From Helicobacter enhydrae (lineage in GTDB: Bacteria; Campylobacterota; Campylobacteria; Campylobacterales; Helicobacteraceae): 64,000 nt of DNA. The stretch covers positions 372,001 to 436,000 of the forward strand of contig NZ_CP016503.1 in NCBI RefSeq assembly GCF_001693335.1, in the 5' to 3' direction. The notes beneath the pieces were generated by a model. The model ran no database searches. It was not told the origin of the DNA and saw only the letters and a program-made list of their open reading frames with translations. The position numbers and the translations under genes were made by a program. Positions 28,334 through 38,877 of the stretch are shown piece after piece (within the stretch, counting starts at the first letter, position 1; every line of letters starts with the position of its first letter).

Positions 28334-30127
28334 TCATTCATCAATCTTTAGCACGCTCAAAAACGCTTCTTGAGGAAGCTCTACCTTGCCAATCGCTTTC
28401 ATGCGTTTCTTGCCCTCTTTTTGCTTCTCAAGCAATTTGCGTTTCCTTGTAATGTCCCCGCCATAGCATTTTGCTGTCACATTTTTACCCATAGATTTCA
28501 CGGTTTCTCTTGCGATGATTTTGTTCCCCACACTCGCCTGTATCGCGACTTCAAAAAGTTGGCGTGGGATTAGCTCTTTCATCGCCTCAACCAATGCCCT
28601 ACCCTTTTGATAAGATTTGGAGCGATCTACGATGATTGAGAGGGCATCGACCACATCTCCAGCCACACGCACATCAAGCTTGACCAAATCCCCCTCACGG
28701 TATTCAATCATCTCATAATCAAAACTCGCATAGCCCTTTGTGCTTGATTTGAGCTTGTCATAAAAATCCATCACGATTTCATTGCTTGGCAAAGCATACA
28801 CAAGCATCACACGGCTCTGATTGATGTATTCCATTTTTTCCTGCACCCCTCGACGCTGATTGAGCAACCCAATGACATTGCCCAAATACTCTGAAGGCGT
28901 GATGATAGAGGCTCTGACATAGGGCTCCAAAATCTTGGCGATGGTTTGCTCTGGGGGCAATTGGCTAGGGTTTTGGACATTGACTATGTTTCCATTGGTT
29001 AAATGCACTTCATAAACCACCGTGGGAGCAGTCGCGATCAACTCCAAATCAAACTCACGCTCAAGACGCTCTTTAACCACCTCCATATGCAGAAGCCCCA
29101 AAAACCCTACACGAAACCCAAAGCCCAAAGCAACGGAAGTCTCAGGCTCAAAATCAAGTGCTGAATCATTGAGCTTGAGTTTGTTGAGTGCCTCTCTGAG
29201 TTCCTCGAAACGATCTGTTTGGATTGGATAGATTCCAGCAAACACGAAAGGTTTGGCAGGGACAAACCCATCTACAGGGTTAGCTGTAGGATTGCCCTCA
29301 TCTGTCATCGTATCCCCCACTGCGATATCTGTCAAGCTTTTCAATCCCAAAGAGACGATGCCTATCTCGCCACACTCAAGCTTATTGGTTTTGCGTTGAT
29401 TGATTGGGTGTGGATACATCAAGCCCAAAACCTCGTGAGTTTTGCCCGTGTGCATCATTGTGATTTTTTGCCCAATTGAGATACTTCCATCAATCACCCT
29501 CACCAAAGACAAAGCCCCCAAATAATTATCAAACCAAGAATCATAGATCAGTGCTTTGGTCGGTGCATCGGGGTTGCCACTAGGTGCGGGGATTTTTTCG
29601 ATGATTGCTTCTAGCAATGCTTGGATTCCTATCCCGCTTTTGGCACTCACTTCTAATGCTTCAGAGCAATCAAGGGCGATGGTGTTTTCAATATCTTCTT
29701 TTGCTTTTGCGACATCAGAAGCGGGCAGATCAATCTTATTGAGCACCGGCAAAATCTCTAGATGATTATCAAGTGCGATATAGACATTTGCGATAGTTTG
29801 GGCTTCAACTCCTTGCGTGCTATCCACCACAAGCAAAGCCCCCTCACAACTACTCAAGCTACGACTCACCTCATAGCTAAAATCCACATGCCCCGGAGTG
29901 TCAATAAGATTGAGAATATAGGTTTTGCCTTGATAGACATACTCAAGACGCACAGATTGGGCTTTGATGGTGATCCCTCGCTCCTTTTCGATTTCCATCG
30001 TATCCATCACTTGTGCTCTCATCTCACGCTCACTGATCCCACCGCATTCTTGTATCAAACGATCTGCAAGTGTGCTTTTGCCGTGATCAATATGTGCAAT
30101 GATTGAAAAATTACGAATATTTTGCAT
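28334..30127 (-). CDS. lepA: Elongation factor 4 (LepA)
   Basis: Ribosome-associated GTPase that can back-translocate or remodel stalled ribosomes. 597 residues from the ATG at 30127 ([19 protein letters not shown]), the usual LepA length; AGGAT precedes it. The frame is open further upstream, but the extra 28 residues are not family-like. Motifs: AHIDHGKST (G1), [16 protein letters not shown] (G3), NKIDLP (G4), and the LepA C-terminal domain ([13 protein letters not shown]). Last gene of the minus-strand series; repeat island 2 lies downstream. Confidence 0.97.
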   Translation of the reverse strand: MQNIRNFSIIAHIDHGKSTLADRLIQECGGISEREMRAQVMDTMEIEKERGITIKAQSVRLEYVYQGKTYILNLIDTPGHVDFSYEVSRSLSSCEGALLVVDSTQGVEAQTIANVYIALDNHLEILPVLNKIDLPASDVAKAKEDIENTIALDCSEALEVSAKSGIGIQALLEAIIEKIPAPSGNPDAPTKALIYDSWFDNYLGALSLVRVIDGSISIGQKITMMHTGKTHEVLGLMYPHPINQRKTNKLECGEIGIVSLGLKSLTDIAVGDTMTDEGNPTANPVDGFVPAKPFVFAGIYPIQTDRFEELREALNKLKLNDSALDFEPETSVALGFGFRVGFLGLLHMEVVKERLEREFDLELIATAPTVVYEVHLTNGNIVNVQNPSQLPPEQTIAKILEPYVRASIITPSEYLGNVIGLLNQRRGVQEKMEYINQSRVMLVYALPSNEIVMDFYDKLKSSTKGYASFDYEMIEYREGDLVKLDVRVAGDVVDALSIIVDRSKSYQKGRALVEAMKELIPRQLFEVAIQASVGNKIIARETVKSMGKNVTAKCYGGDITRKRKLLEKQKEGKKRMKAIGKVELPQEAFLSVLKIDE

Positions 30128-30207
30128 CCACGATCCTATCAGAAAAAATAATGGTGATTTTACAATAAGTTTAACCCCCAAAGCCCCACCCCCTAGAAGA
30201 AAGACTA

Positions 30208-31626
30208 TCAATTCTTGATCAAAATGGTTTTGACTCCACCTTGAGTATAGACCAACACGCGTTTATCGCGATTTTTGAATTGCTTGAGTGCTTTGTAGTA
30301 GCTCTCAAGATTGGTGATTGTGATGTTTTCAATCTGTGCGATAATGTCTCCCGCACGCAATCCTGCCTCATAGGCTTTGCTTTCATCTTTGAGAGAACTC
30401 ACCAACACTCCCTGAATCTCAAGAGGCAAACGATTTTGCTGACGCATTTTGGGAGTGATTTCTTGCACCTCTACCCCATCAATCCCCGCTTGATTGCCTC
30501 CTTGTTTTTTGCCATTTTTGCCTGTATTTTTCTGCTCTGACAAAACAAGAGAGATTGTTTTTTCTTTTTTGTCACGCATATAGGTGAGAGTGATTTTTTC
30601 ATTTGGAGCAAGTGAGCCGATGAGATTGCGTAGCTCTGCGGAGTTTTTGATCGGACGCCCATTAACCGCTGTGATGAGATCCCAAACCATCAATCCTGCT
30701 TTTTTGGCTGGAGAGTTTTCATCAAGACTGATCACCACTGCACCATCTTTGTCCCCATAAGTATCACGCAAATCCGCACTAACATCCTGAATCCCAACGC
30801 CCAAATACCCACGACGGATACTCCCCTGCTCGATGAGTTGCTTGACGATTTTTTTTACCATTTCAGAAGGTATGGCAAACCCAATCCCTTGATTCCCGCC
30901 ACTTCTTGAAATGATGGCAGTGTTGATTCCAATCAATGCCCCACGACTATCCACCAAAGCCCCACCTGAATTCCCCGGATTGATTGAAGCGTCAGTTTGG
31001 ATGAAGTTTTCATAATCATTGATTCCGATTCCGTTTTTGTTGAGTGCGGAGATGATCCCTTGTGTGACGGTTTCCCCTACTCCAAATGGATTGCCGATCG
31101 CAAAAACCATATCTCCGATCTTGAGCAACGAGCTATCAGCGAAATGGATAAATGGGAGATTGTTTTGCTCGATCTTGATCACTGCCAAATCGCTACGAGA
31201 ATCAGTCCCAATCACTTTTGCTTTGTATTCTTTGTTGCTCCCGGGCAGAGAAACCATCACTTTGTCTGCACCATCAATCACATGGTTGTTGGTGACGATA
31301 TAACCATCTTGAGAAACAATCACACCACTTCCCAAAGAACGCTCAATCTTTTCGCGTGGAACTTGGTTATACATATCTCCAAAAAATTGCTGGAAAAATG
31401 GGTCATTGAAAAATGGGTGCTCACTCATTTGATTTTTGATTTTCTTTTGTGTTGAAATATTGACAACGACTTTTGTCGCCTTTTCAATCGCGTGGTTAAA
31501 AGAATAAATCTTAGTATCTGACACATTTGGAGCGACTCTCTCCTGTATCTTTGGCATTTCTGCCACTTCAAAACCAGAAAGCAAACCAGCACTCAAAACA
31601 AACGATAACATCAAGTGTTTTTTCAC
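30208..31626 (-). CDS. htrA: Periplasmic serine protease HtrA/DegP
   Basis: 472 residues with a signal peptide (about 1-18). The catalytic triad is H115 (TNNHVIDG), D146 (SDLAVIK) and S220 (NPGNSGGAL). Two PDZ domains follow (about 255-350 and 375-470). It degrades and refolds misfolded periplasmic proteins; in H. pylori and Campylobacter it is also secreted and cleaves E-cadherin. The start is GTG at 31626 with AAGGAG five bases before it. It stands between trpS and lepA with short gaps on both sides. Confidence 0.96.
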   Translation of the reverse strand: MKKHLMLSFVLSAGLLSGFEVAEMPKIQERVAPNVSDTKIYSFNHAIEKATKVVVNISTQKKIKNQMSEHPFFNDPFFQQFFGDMYNQVPREKIERSLGSGVIVSQDGYIVTNNHVIDGADKVMVSLPGSNKEYKAKVIGTDSRSDLAVIKIEQNNLPFIHFADSSLLKIGDMVFAIGNPFGVGETVTQGIISALNKNGIGINDYENFIQTDASINPGNSGGALVDSRGALIGINTAIISRSGGNQGIGFAIPSEMVKKIVKQLIEQGSIRRGYLGVGIQDVSADLRDTYGDKDGAVVISLDENSPAKKAGLMVWDLITAVNGRPIKNSAELRNLIGSLAPNEKITLTYMRDKKEKTISLVLSEQKNTGKNGKKQGGNQAGIDGVEVQEITPKMRQQNRLPLEIQGVLVSSLKDESKAYEAGLRAGDIIAQIENITITNLESYYKALKQFKNRDKRVLVYTQGGVKTILIKN

Positions 31627-31693
31627 TCAAACTCCTTTAAGATTAAAATAAACTCGTAGCTTATTCTCATTGTGTAAATGCCTTGAGAACAAA

Positions 31694-32674
31694 TCACAAC
31701 AAACCTATCGCTTCTTTGACTTTTTTGTAAGTCTTTTGAGCGATGGGCAAAACACGCTCCCTACCCTTCTGAAGTGTGCTATCAAGATAGGATCGGTCCT
31801 CTCTGATACGCCTATATTCCTGTGCGATAGGACTCAAAGTCTCAATCACAGATTCTGCTACTTTTTCTTTGAGTATCCCATATCCCTTGCCACTCAACTC
31901 ATTTTCGATTGTTTCACGGCTTTTGCCACTGAGAAGCTCATAAATGCACAATAGGTTATACACTCCCTTGCGTCGAGGATCAAAGGCGATCAATGCTTCT
32001 GTGTCTGTGACTGCTTTTTTGATTTTTTTGGCAATCACATCAGCACTATCAAGCAAAAAGATTGCGTGATTTTCATTTTGAGAGGACTTGCTCATCTTGG
32101 CTTCTGGATTATCAAGCCCCATAATCCTTGCACCCGTCTCGGCAATCAAAGGCTCTGGCACCACAAATGTATCCCCAAAATCTCGATTGAACTTTTCTGC
32201 CACATTTCTAGTCAGCTCCAAATGTTGCTTCTGATCCTCTCCTACTGGCACCAACTCTGTCTGATAGAGCAAAATATCACTTGCCATCAATGCAGGGTAA
32301 TTGAACAAGCCGACATTGATGTTTTTGGGTTGTTTTTTTTGCTTGTCCTTGTATTGTGTCATCCTCTCCATCTCGCCCATTGGGATATGGCAATCCAAAA
32401 TCCAACTCATCGCTTGATGTTCATCGATCTCGCTTTGCACAAAAAGGCTAGATTTGTCAGATGAGATTCCACAAGCTAGGAGCATCGCCACCATATCATA
32501 AGTTTGCTCTACCAAAAGTTTGGGCTCTTGATAGGTTGTAATCGCGTGAGAATTCACCACGCAGAAAATACTCTCATATTCTTTTTGCATACGCACCCAA
32601 TTTTGCACAGCACCTAGATAATTCCCCAATGTCATTGTCCCTGTGGGCTGAATCCCTGAAAACACTCTTTTCAT
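31694..32674 (-). CDS. trpS: Tryptophanyl-tRNA synthetase
   Basis: 326 residues, class [18 protein letters not shown] carries the HIGH-type motif (TLGNY), and [10 protein letters not shown] carries KMSKS. AAGGAG precedes the ATG, which overlaps the bioC-like stop by ATGA. A T8 run at 32333-32340 encodes Lys-rich residues and is not considered a switch. Confidence 0.97.
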   Translation of the reverse strand: MKRVFSGIQPTGTMTLGNYLGAVQNWVRMQKEYESIFCVVNSHAITTYQEPKLLVEQTYDMVAMLLACGISSDKSSLFVQSEIDEHQAMSWILDCHIPMGEMERMTQYKDKQKKQPKNINVGLFNYPALMASDILLYQTELVPVGEDQKQHLELTRNVAEKFNRDFGDTFVVPEPLIAETGARIMGLDNPEAKMSKSSQNENHAIFLLDSADVIAKKIKKAVTDTEALIAFDPRRKGVYNLLCIYELLSGKSRETIENELSGKGYGILKEKVAESVIETLSPIAQEYRRIREDRSYLDSTLQKGRERVLPIAQKTYKKVKEAIGLL

Positions 32675-33375
32675 TTTGTCTCCTTATTTTTAGACTTGCC
32701 GACAAAAATCACAGCTTCATACTCAAGACTGCCTTGAAACTGCAACATTTTTTTGGCTTGATTATAACCAAGAACGCCTCCACCCATCACACCGCTTCTG
32801 CGTAAATGCGTCATAATTTCTCGAGAATCTTGCATTTGCAATTCTATGCATTTGATTCTCATATATCCATCAAAATACCGCTCCAAAAGCTCCATCACTC
32901 TATGGGTGGATAACAAAGGCGAAAAAGTGCCAAGAAAACGATGCAAACTTCCAAAGGTGCGATCAGTGATGATACATAGCCCTACATTTTGTGTCTGCAA
33001 AGATATACGCTCCAAAGTCATTGACAGATCCCTCGCCCATTGCAATGCCGAGCTAGAGCAAACCAAATCATAGTCCCCCCCCCTTTGCAAAAACACATCA
33101 AAATCTTGGCAAAAGACTTGAGTGTTATGCGTTTTGGGGTAGAGATGGAGCATCTTGGAGGAAATATCACACGCTTCAAACTCTTGATAAGCAATCCCTT
33201 CTTGATTGAAAATCGCTTGCAACTCTCCACTACCAGACCCCAAATCTGCCACCCTATCAAACCCTCTACCGAGCCTCTCTGCTATCTCTAGGACAAGTGT
33301 CTGTGCAAAAACCCTCTGAGCCAACGCACAAGATACATAACTCTCAGCCTGCTGATCAAAAGAAAAATAACGCAT
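32671..33375 (-). CDS. bioC: BioC-like malonyl-ACP O-methyltransferase
   Basis: 234 residues. SAM-binding motif I is [12 protein letters not shown] (near residues 42-54). Further motifs are [26 protein letters not shown] and [12 protein letters not shown], a pattern typical of BioC, which methylates malonyl-ACP to start pimelate synthesis for biotin. The C-terminus ([14 protein letters not shown]) also fits. A tract of nine G lies in the coding sequence near residue 100 (QRGGDYD), so frame-shifting slippage would truncate it. It starts directly after the mnmE stop and overlaps trpS. BioC is the best reading, but other SAM methyltransferases share the core. Confidence 0.78.
   Translation of the reverse strand: MRYFSFDQQAESYVSCALAQRVFAQTLVLEIAERLGRGFDRVADLGSGSGELQAIFNQEGIAYQEFEACDISSKMLHLYPKTHNTQVFCQDFDVFLQRGGDYDLVCSSSALQWARDLSMTLERISLQTQNVGLCIITDRTFGSLHRFLGTFSPLLSTHRVMELLERYFDGYMRIKCIELQMQDSREIMTHLRRSGVMGGGVLGYNQAKKMLQFQGSLEYEAVIFVGKSKNKETK
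33077..33085 (-). repeat. G9 homopolymer inside the bioC-like gene
   Basis: Nine C on the plus strand (nine G in the sense strand) encode part of Q-R-G-G-D. As given, the frame is open. Gain or loss of one G would shift frame about 100 codons into the gene. Tracts this long are contingency loci in Helicobacter. Confidence 0.7.
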
Positions 33376-34725
33376 TCACTTCCCTAAGCAAAAATCTCCA
33401 AACATCTTATCAAGCAAATCTTCTGTTTTGTAAGGCTTTGTGATATGTCCAAGGTGTGCAATCGCCTCTTTGAGATTATAAGAAAAAAACTCTAGCATTC
33501 CTGCTTCAAGCTCCTTTTGGGCTTCTTGCAAGGATTTCAAAGTCATTTTGACACTTTGGATTTGAGAAGCATTTGAAAGCACGATGCCCTCATTGTCTTG
33601 TGTCTGCACCAAACCCTTGAGATGTTCCATCAAAGGAGCGATTTGGGATTCTTTGGCACTGAGAGAAATGCTCAAAAACGGCAATGTGTCTGGCTTGATT
33701 TTTGGTGGCAAATCTGCCTTATTGAGCACAAGCACAATCTCTTTGTCTTTGTGTGTTTGCAACAAAGCCAAAATCTCCTCATCATCCGAATCCAAAGGCT
33801 TTGAGGCATCAAACACCGCAAGCACAATCTCGCTTTTGGCAATCATCGCACAACTGCGTTCAATGCCAATTTTTTCGATCTCATCTTGGCTTTGGCGTAT
33901 CCCTGCAGTATCCACGATACACAGCTCCACGCCACCAATATTGACCCTCTCTTCAATCGTATCCCTTGTAGTCCCAGCAACATTGCTAATAATCGCACGA
34001 TCACACGCCAAAATCGCATTGAGCAGAGAGCTTTTGCCAACATTTGGTTTGCCTATGATACTCAAAGTCAAGCCATCAAAGATTTGAGTGCGTCTTGCCG
34101 AAGTTTCCAAAATCTCTTCTAGAATCTTTTGCAATGTTAGGATTTTTTTTTGCATTGAGGAGAGTAAATCTTGAGGCAAATCCTCATCTGCATAATCAAT
34201 CATCACTTCACTGTATGCCAAAACCTCTAGAAGTTTATCCCTTGATTCATTGACAAAAAGGCTGAGATCTCCACGCAACTGCTTTGCCAAAATTTTTTGC
34301 GCTTGGACACTTTTGGCACTAATCATTTGAGAAATCGCCTGAGCTTGAGAGAGATCAATCCGTCCGTTCAAAAACGCTCGTTGCGTAAATTCACCATTGC
34401 GCGCCAAAGTCGCCCCACACTCTAGTGTCAGCTCTAAGATTCTGTGTGCAATCACTGCACCGCCGTGGCACTGGATCTCACACACCTCTTCACGCGTATA
34501 GCTCAATGGAGCTTTGAAATAAATCACTATCGCCTCATCAAGCAATTCATCGCCATCATAGATGTGGCACAGAGTTGCATAACGCGGTTGAAACTTTTGT
34601 TTGCGTGTGATGTTGCAAACAATCTCCAAAGCGTGGGGACCGCTTAGTCGCACCACAGCCACTGCTCCACGCCCTAGAGCAGTAGAAATCGCAACGATTG
34701 TTGAGCTATTTGCCTTTGAAGTCAT
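33376..34725 (-). CDS. mnmE: tRNA modification GTPase MnmE
   Basis: Works with MnmG to modify U34 of tRNA wobble positions. 449 residues from ATG 34725, the typical length. IVAISTALGRGAVAVVRLSG is the folate-binding N-terminus; the G domain has GKPNVGKSSLLN, DTAGIR and NKADLP. The protein ends with the catalytic Cys motif FCLGK. The start overlaps the jag end by 20 bases, and the frame extends to 34794 without family-like residues. Confidence 0.96.
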   Translation of the reverse strand: MTSKANSSTIVAISTALGRGAVAVVRLSGPHALEIVCNITRKQKFQPRYATLCHIYDGDELLDEAIVIYFKAPLSYTREEVCEIQCHGGAVIAHRILELTLECGATLARNGEFTQRAFLNGRIDLSQAQAISQMISAKSVQAQKILAKQLRGDLSLFVNESRDKLLEVLAYSEVMIDYADEDLPQDLLSSMQKKILTLQKILEEILETSARRTQIFDGLTLSIIGKPNVGKSSLLNAILACDRAIISNVAGTTRDTIEERVNIGGVELCIVDTAGIRQSQDEIEKIGIERSCAMIAKSEIVLAVFDASKPLDSDDEEILALLQTHKDKEIVLVLNKADLPPKIKPDTLPFLSISLSAKESQIAPLMEHLKGLVQTQDNEGIVLSNASQIQSVKMTLKSLQEAQKELEAGMLEFFSYNLKEAIAHLGHITKPYKTEDLLDKMFGDFCLGK

Positions 34726-35458
34726 TGATAACGATGATACTTTCGTTTTCAGAGAGCGGTTTGGATACGATGTAGCGATGAGGGATAGCCGCACGGAATC
34801 TTTTCAATGCCAAATACACAGAGACTTGATCAAAGGGCTTGGTTTGAAAAGTCCCCCTAGAGCTCATACGATCAAAATTTTCTTCCAAATATTCTTCAAT
34901 CTTTTTTTCTTTGTTTTTCAGAAAATCTGCAATCTCCAAACGTAGATTCAAATCATATTCTTTTTTGAGCCAAATGGAGAGAATATGATAAATCGCACTA
35001 TAGCGATAGCCTTTTTCACCTATCAGCAATCCACAATCATTGCCAACAAACTCAAGATTGACACTTTGCTGATGACCGATCTGGACTTTGATATCCCCTA
35101 TCTCATAAGGAAGCAAGGCAAATAGATTGAGCACTTGCCTTCGGATGTCTTCTTCGATTTCGCCATCTGGTTGTTTGAAAAAGTTCTGTTCAATTCCATC
35201 GCATTTTTCAAAGGCACGATTTTTCTCTCTAATATGTTTCTCCACCTTCTGATCTTTGGGTTGTTGTTGGTTTCTCACCTCTGTGGGCTGGATGTCTTTT
35301 TTGCGAGCCACTATCACAGCATCACGACGCCCTATGCCCAAAAACCCACTACTTGGCTCTGAGACAATCTCATACTCTATCTCTGCCACAGAACACTCAA
35401 AAACTACACTTGCCTTTTGTAACGCTTCTTGTAAAGTTGTTGCACTGATTTTTTTCAT
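34706..35458 (-). CDS. jag: RNA-binding protein Jag (KhpB)
   Basis: 250 residues. Jag-N domain at 1-55 (with SSGFLGIGRRDAVI), a charged linker, a KH-type domain (about 135-190, LIGEKGYRYSAIYHIL) and a C-terminal R3H-like segment (RFRAAIPHRYI). It stands directly after yidC as in most bacteria, and related proteins bind RNA in cell-envelope control. It overlaps both neighbours. Confidence 0.92.
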   Translation of the reverse strand: MKKISATTLQEALQKASVVFECSVAEIEYEIVSEPSSGFLGIGRRDAVIVARKKDIQPTEVRNQQQPKDQKVEKHIREKNRAFEKCDGIEQNFFKQPDGEIEEDIRRQVLNLFALLPYEIGDIKVQIGHQQSVNLEFVGNDCGLLIGEKGYRYSAIYHILSIWLKKEYDLNLRLEIADFLKNKEKKIEEYLEENFDRMSSRGTFQTKPFDQVSVYLALKRFRAAIPHRYIVSKPLSENESIIVINDFKGK

Positions 35459-37080
35459 TTGACTTTTCCTGATTTTTGTTTTTCTACGATGCGATTAATG
35501 ATCATCTGTTGAATGATCGAAAGAATGTTATTCACACTCCAATACAACACCAAACCTGCGGGGAATGGGAAGATAATAAAAAAGAACATAAAAAACACAG
35601 GCAAAAGCTTGAATACTTTTTCCTGCATTGGGTCTGTGAAGGTGGTTGGGGTCATTATCTGAGAAATATACATCGTAACGCCCATAAACACTGGCAACAC
35701 ATAATAAGGATCAATCGCAGACAAATCATGTATCCACCCAATCCATGGGGCACTTTTGAGCTCCACCGCACAATACAAAACCTTGTAAATTGCAAAAAAC
35801 ACAGGGATTTGCAAAAGCAATGGCAGACAACCGCCCAAAGGATTGGCACCATTTTTGCGATAAAGTGCCATCATTTGGGCTTGGAGCTTTTGTGGATCAT
35901 CTTTGTATTTTGTTTGCAATTCTTTCATCTGTGGAGCGATTTCTTTGAGCTTCTGCATCCCCATCATACCTTTGTAACTCAATGGGAACAACACCAATCT
36001 CACAATAATTGTCAAAAGCACGATTGCCCAACCCCAATTTCCACAAACCCCATACAATAGCTCAAGTAGAGAAAACAAAGGCTTGGCAAAAAATGTAATC
36101 ATCCCATATTCTACGACATCGCCCAAAGGCTTATAGATTGCTTTGAGTGCATCGTAATTTTTGGGTCCAATATATCCACCAATGTTTGCAGTGTCTTGGA
36201 TTCGCACAAAAGCGATCGGACTACTAGATGCTATCTTGCCATCAACGATGACTTCAAACCCCTCTTTGGAATACAAAAGTGTCGTGAAATAGCGATCGAC
36301 ACTAGAGGCAAAAACAGCGTGCTTGAGTGTCATCTCCTCATTTGCCAAATCCCCATCTGCGAGTTTTTCCAAACTCCCACCTTCTTTTTGCACAATCGTC
36401 CCCAAAAAAGCATATTGATCCGAATCAGCGATCGGACGACTTCCATTGGTGAGGAAATACACACTATTGGAACCCTCCAAAGAAGTTGTGATCTCAAAAC
36501 TCATATTTGGTTTGATTGTCAGATGTTTCCTCAACACCACTTCTCCGATTTTTTGCTCCAACACAAAGCTAACAGGCTGATCATCAAGGATAATCTCCTT
36601 TTGTGCCGTGCTATAACGCACCTCAAAAGCTTTTTGATTGAGCGTAACATCAGCGAAACGCACCTCCAAAGGGCGTATCCCATCTTCTTGCAACAAAGGC
36701 AAAGCCTTGAGCTCTTCTTGTTTATCTTGGACGCCAAAAAGCTTAGCCAACAGGCTTTCTTGTTTTGGGGTGATGAATTTTTTGTTTTTCAAAAACACTT
36801 GTTTGATTCTACCTAACGTATCAAACTCGATATCAAAGTCTTTTGCTTTCACTACAAGCAACAAATCATTTTGTGGGCTAGTGCTAGCTTGGGTCACTTT
36901 GGAAGCAGTGCTAGGAGCGTTATGCGTTGCCACTTGTGCGACATTTTCCTTGGGTTGTATGGGTTGTTGAGGGAAAAAATAAGTATAAAGACTCAAAGCA
37001 CCAATAGTGACAACAAGCGCGACAAGCATCCTAGTCATCGAAAAAGATTGGTCCTCATAGGGGGGTGGTATATGTTTCAT
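35455..37080 (-). CDS. yidC: Membrane protein insertase YidC
   Basis: 541 residues, Gram-negative type. An N-terminal membrane anchor (about 18-36) and a large periplasmic domain (to about 330) precede five C-terminal membrane segments. The conserved Arg of the hydrophilic groove lies in LLTIIVRLVLFPL, followed by MKELQTKYKDDPQKLQAQMM and NPLGGCLPLLLQIPVFFAIY. It inserts inner-membrane proteins alone or with Sec. AAGGA six bases before the ATG supports the start. Confidence 0.96.
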   Translation of the reverse strand: MKHIPPPYEDQSFSMTRMLVALVVTIGALSLYTYFFPQQPIQPKENVAQVATHNAPSTASKVTQASTSPQNDLLLVVKAKDFDIEFDTLGRIKQVFLKNKKFITPKQESLLAKLFGVQDKQEELKALPLLQEDGIRPLEVRFADVTLNQKAFEVRYSTAQKEIILDDQPVSFVLEQKIGEVVLRKHLTIKPNMSFEITTSLEGSNSVYFLTNGSRPIADSDQYAFLGTIVQKEGGSLEKLADGDLANEEMTLKHAVFASSVDRYFTTLLYSKEGFEVIVDGKIASSSPIAFVRIQDTANIGGYIGPKNYDALKAIYKPLGDVVEYGMITFFAKPLFSLLELLYGVCGNWGWAIVLLTIIVRLVLFPLSYKGMMGMQKLKEIAPQMKELQTKYKDDPQKLQAQMMALYRKNGANPLGGCLPLLLQIPVFFAIYKVLYCAVELKSAPWIGWIHDLSAIDPYYVLPVFMGVTMYISQIMTPTTFTDPMQEKVFKLLPVFFMFFFIIFPFPAGLVLYWSVNNILSIIQQMIINRIVEKQKSGKVK

Positions 37081-37083
37081 TAT

Positions 37084-37455
37084 CTATCCTTGATTTGTGA
37101 TGATATAAGCTTGAAATTCTATCTTGTGATAAAACAAATTGAAAGTATAGCTATTATTCTTAGGAATCACCCAAAATGTGATAGAAATTGGCAAAAAAAC
37201 CATCTCCTCACGCTTCAGGCAAACCCAAACGCACGGATAATCATATCCTCCTTTGAACATTTGGTTACAACGGCAAAGACGCCAAAAAATCAAAGGCAAA
37301 GCATACCAAAGGGGTGCAAAACGCAAAATCACCATCGCATAAGTAGAGCAAGTTGGATGATAGCGACAAGTTGGCGGGAATAATGGAGAGATGTAACGGC
37401 GATACAATCTAAGCAAAGCCATCAAAAAGGCTTTGGGAAATCGGATTCTATACAC
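37084..37455 (-). CDS. yidD: Membrane protein insertion efficiency factor YidD
   Basis: Short membrane-associated protein with the family core LYRRYISPLFPPTCRYHPTC, then STYAM and the GGYDYP segment. It is thought to help YidC-dependent insertion. The frame is open further upstream inside rnpA, so the start is a choice. GTG 37455 overlaps the rnpA stop and gives 123 residues; ATG 37422 gives 112 residues. The C-terminus is longer than in E. coli. yidC begins four bases after it. Confidence 0.85.
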   Translation of the reverse strand: MYRIRFPKAFLMALLRLYRRYISPLFPPTCRYHPTCSTYAMVILRFAPLWYALPLIFWRLCRCNQMFKGGYDYPCVWVCLKREEMVFLPISITFWVIPKNNSYTFNLFYHKIEFQAYIITNQG

Positions 37456-37840
37456 TCTTTCTTCTTTTGTTGAGCATTTTCCAAATCTCTTCTTCCAAAG
37501 CACTATAAGTGCAATCCAAAATCCCATCCCTTGCCACAAAAAGCAAAATATGAGATTGCAAATCTTTTTGATGATTGCGACAAAAGGCACGCAAACGCCT
37601 CTTGATCTTGTTGCGTTGAGGGGCATTGCCGTTTTTTTTGGACACACTCAAGCCTATCAAATAATCCTCTCTGACTGCAGAAAACAAGGATAGGGCTTTT
37701 CTCTCTTTGTAAGTAAAAACTTTGTTCTCGGTCTTGAAATGCGGAATGTCGATTGTGTAAAGACTCAAAATCTTACAATGCTGTCTAAAACCATACTTAT
37801 AGACAAAGTCAAATTCTGCTTTGCTTTTAAGCGTCACCAT
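37448..37840 (-). CDS. rnpA: Ribonuclease P protein component
   Basis: 130 residues from ATG 37840, which lies one base after the rpmH stop. It aids the RNase P RNA in maturing tRNA 5' ends. The core RNP motif reads GLSVSKKNGNAPQRNKIKRR with LRAFCR after it, matching the family RNxxKRR-type box. A longer frame from 37882 overlaps rpmH and is not preferred. Confidence 0.93.
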   Translation of the reverse strand: MVTLKSKAEFDFVYKYGFRQHCKILSLYTIDIPHFKTENKVFTYKERKALSLFSAVREDYLIGLSVSKKNGNAPQRNKIKRRLRAFCRNHQKDLQSHILLFVARDGILDCTYSALEEEIWKMLNKRRKSV

Positions 37841-37841
37841 T

Positions 37842-37976
37842 TTAGACTGATAGACGCTTTCTGCCTTTCGCACGGCGTGCATTGATCACTTTGCGACCAT
37901 TTTTTGTTTTCATTCTCACTCTAAATCCGTGAGTTCTCTTGCGTGGAGTGTTGTGTGGTTGATAAGTTCTTTTCAT
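37842..37976 (-). CDS. rpmH: Ribosomal protein L34
   Basis: 44 residues, [20 protein letters not shown] followed by [20 protein letters not shown] and RLSV, the canonical L34. AAAGG precedes the ATG. It is the head of the rnpA-yidD-yidC-jag-mnmE set, in the order conserved across bacteria. An AT-rich stretch with TTGCAACTTTGCAA upstream (37977-38043) may hold its promoter. Confidence 0.98.
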   Translation of the reverse strand: MKRTYQPHNTPRKRTHGFRVRMKTKNGRKVINARRAKGRKRLSV

Positions 37977-38043
37977 TTTAAACCTTTCTTTGTAGAAAAT
38001 TGCAAAGTTGCAATTATGCCTTTGTTTTTCTTATTTTTCTCTT

Positions 38044-38433
38044 TTATTTTTGCTTTTCTTGCACCAAAATATAGACATTGTTGATTTTGTATTTTTGCAA
38101 CATCTGCATCACTTGCACAAAAACATCAAATTGACTTTTTTTATCGCCTTTCAAAATGATATGCGTTTTTTTGTCCATTGATTCAAGACGCACCCCCAAA
38201 GTTTTGAGTCCCACACGCTCCTCACCTACAAAAATCTCTCCTTTTTTGTCAATAGCAATCACGACTTCTTTTTCTTCATTCTTTTTTTGCCCCACGCCAT
38301 CCTCTTGAGATTTTGGAATATCAATAGGCACTTTGGAAGTTTGGATAAAACTCGCAGAAGTTAGCACGATCACAAGCAAAACAAGCATAATGTCAATAAA
38401 AGGAACTAGATTCATAGAATCCATTTTTTTCAC
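38044..38433 (-). CDS. exbD: ExbD-type biopolymer transport protein
   Basis: 129 residues. One membrane segment (about 10-32, PFIDIMLVLLVIVLTSASF) with the conserved Asp (FIDIMLVLL) that carries protons, then a periplasmic domain. With ExbB and TonB it energises TonB-dependent uptake, for example of iron or nickel. tonB is not in this window. GTG at 38433 follows AAGGAGGAG. Confidence 0.93.
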   Translation of the reverse strand: MKKMDSMNLVPFIDIMLVLLVIVLTSASFIQTSKVPIDIPKSQEDGVGQKKNEEKEVVIAIDKKGEIFVGEERVGLKTLGVRLESMDKKTHIILKGDKKSQFDVFVQVMQMLQKYKINNVYILVQEKQK

Positions 38434-38448
38434 AAGCTCCTCCTTCGC

Positions 38449-38877
38449 TTATGCTTGATCGCTTTTGTCAGGGTGGTGATAAATATCCCAATGACACAAA
38501 ATCACTTCAGCTTTTCTAAGCAATAGGTTATAAGAAACGATTGCAGGGATTGCTACCATCAAACCTGCCGCCGTCGCTTTGAGTGCCAATGAAAGCCCAA
38601 GCATTATGCTTTGGGTGTCTCCCACTTGCCCCAAATCCGCAAAAGTCATCATTATCCCACCAACGGTTCCTAGCAAACCAACATAAGGGGCATTGGATCC
38701 AATCGTAGCAACCAAAGTCAATCGCTTGTGCAAATCAAGCTCCAACAAGCGTTTATCCTCATAATCACTCACCCTCATTGTCGCATAAAACCAGATTCTC
38801 TCTAGCACGATTCCCACCACCACAACACTCAAAAACAGCAAAAATCCAAGCACTCCATAATCTAGCACTTCTTTCAT
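38449..38877 (-). CDS. exbB: ExbB-type biopolymer transport protein
   Basis: 142 residues, a short ExbB/TolQ/MotA-family protein with three membrane segments (about 10-28, 70-90, 95-125). It holds the conserved IGSNAPYVGLLGTVGGIMMTF and a second glycine-rich segment, AAGLMVAIPAIVSYNLLL. It forms the proton channel with ExbD, which follows after 15 bases. ATG 38877 overlaps the smpB stop by one base. Confidence 0.93.
   Translation of the reverse strand: MKEVLDYGVLGFLLFLSVVVVGIVLERIWFYATMRVSDYEDKRLLELDLHKRLTLVATIGSNAPYVGLLGTVGGIMMTFADLGQVGDTQSIMLGLSLALKATAAGLMVAIPAIVSYNLLLRKAEVILCHWDIYHHPDKSDQA

Noticed and set aside
28334-30211. Longer LepA of 625 residues
   Set aside because: The extra N-terminus is not family-like; ATG 30127 gives the standard 597 residues with a ribosome site.
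37448-37882. Longer RnpA starting at 37882
   Set aside because: The extension lies inside rpmH, which is an unmistakable L34 gene in another frame.
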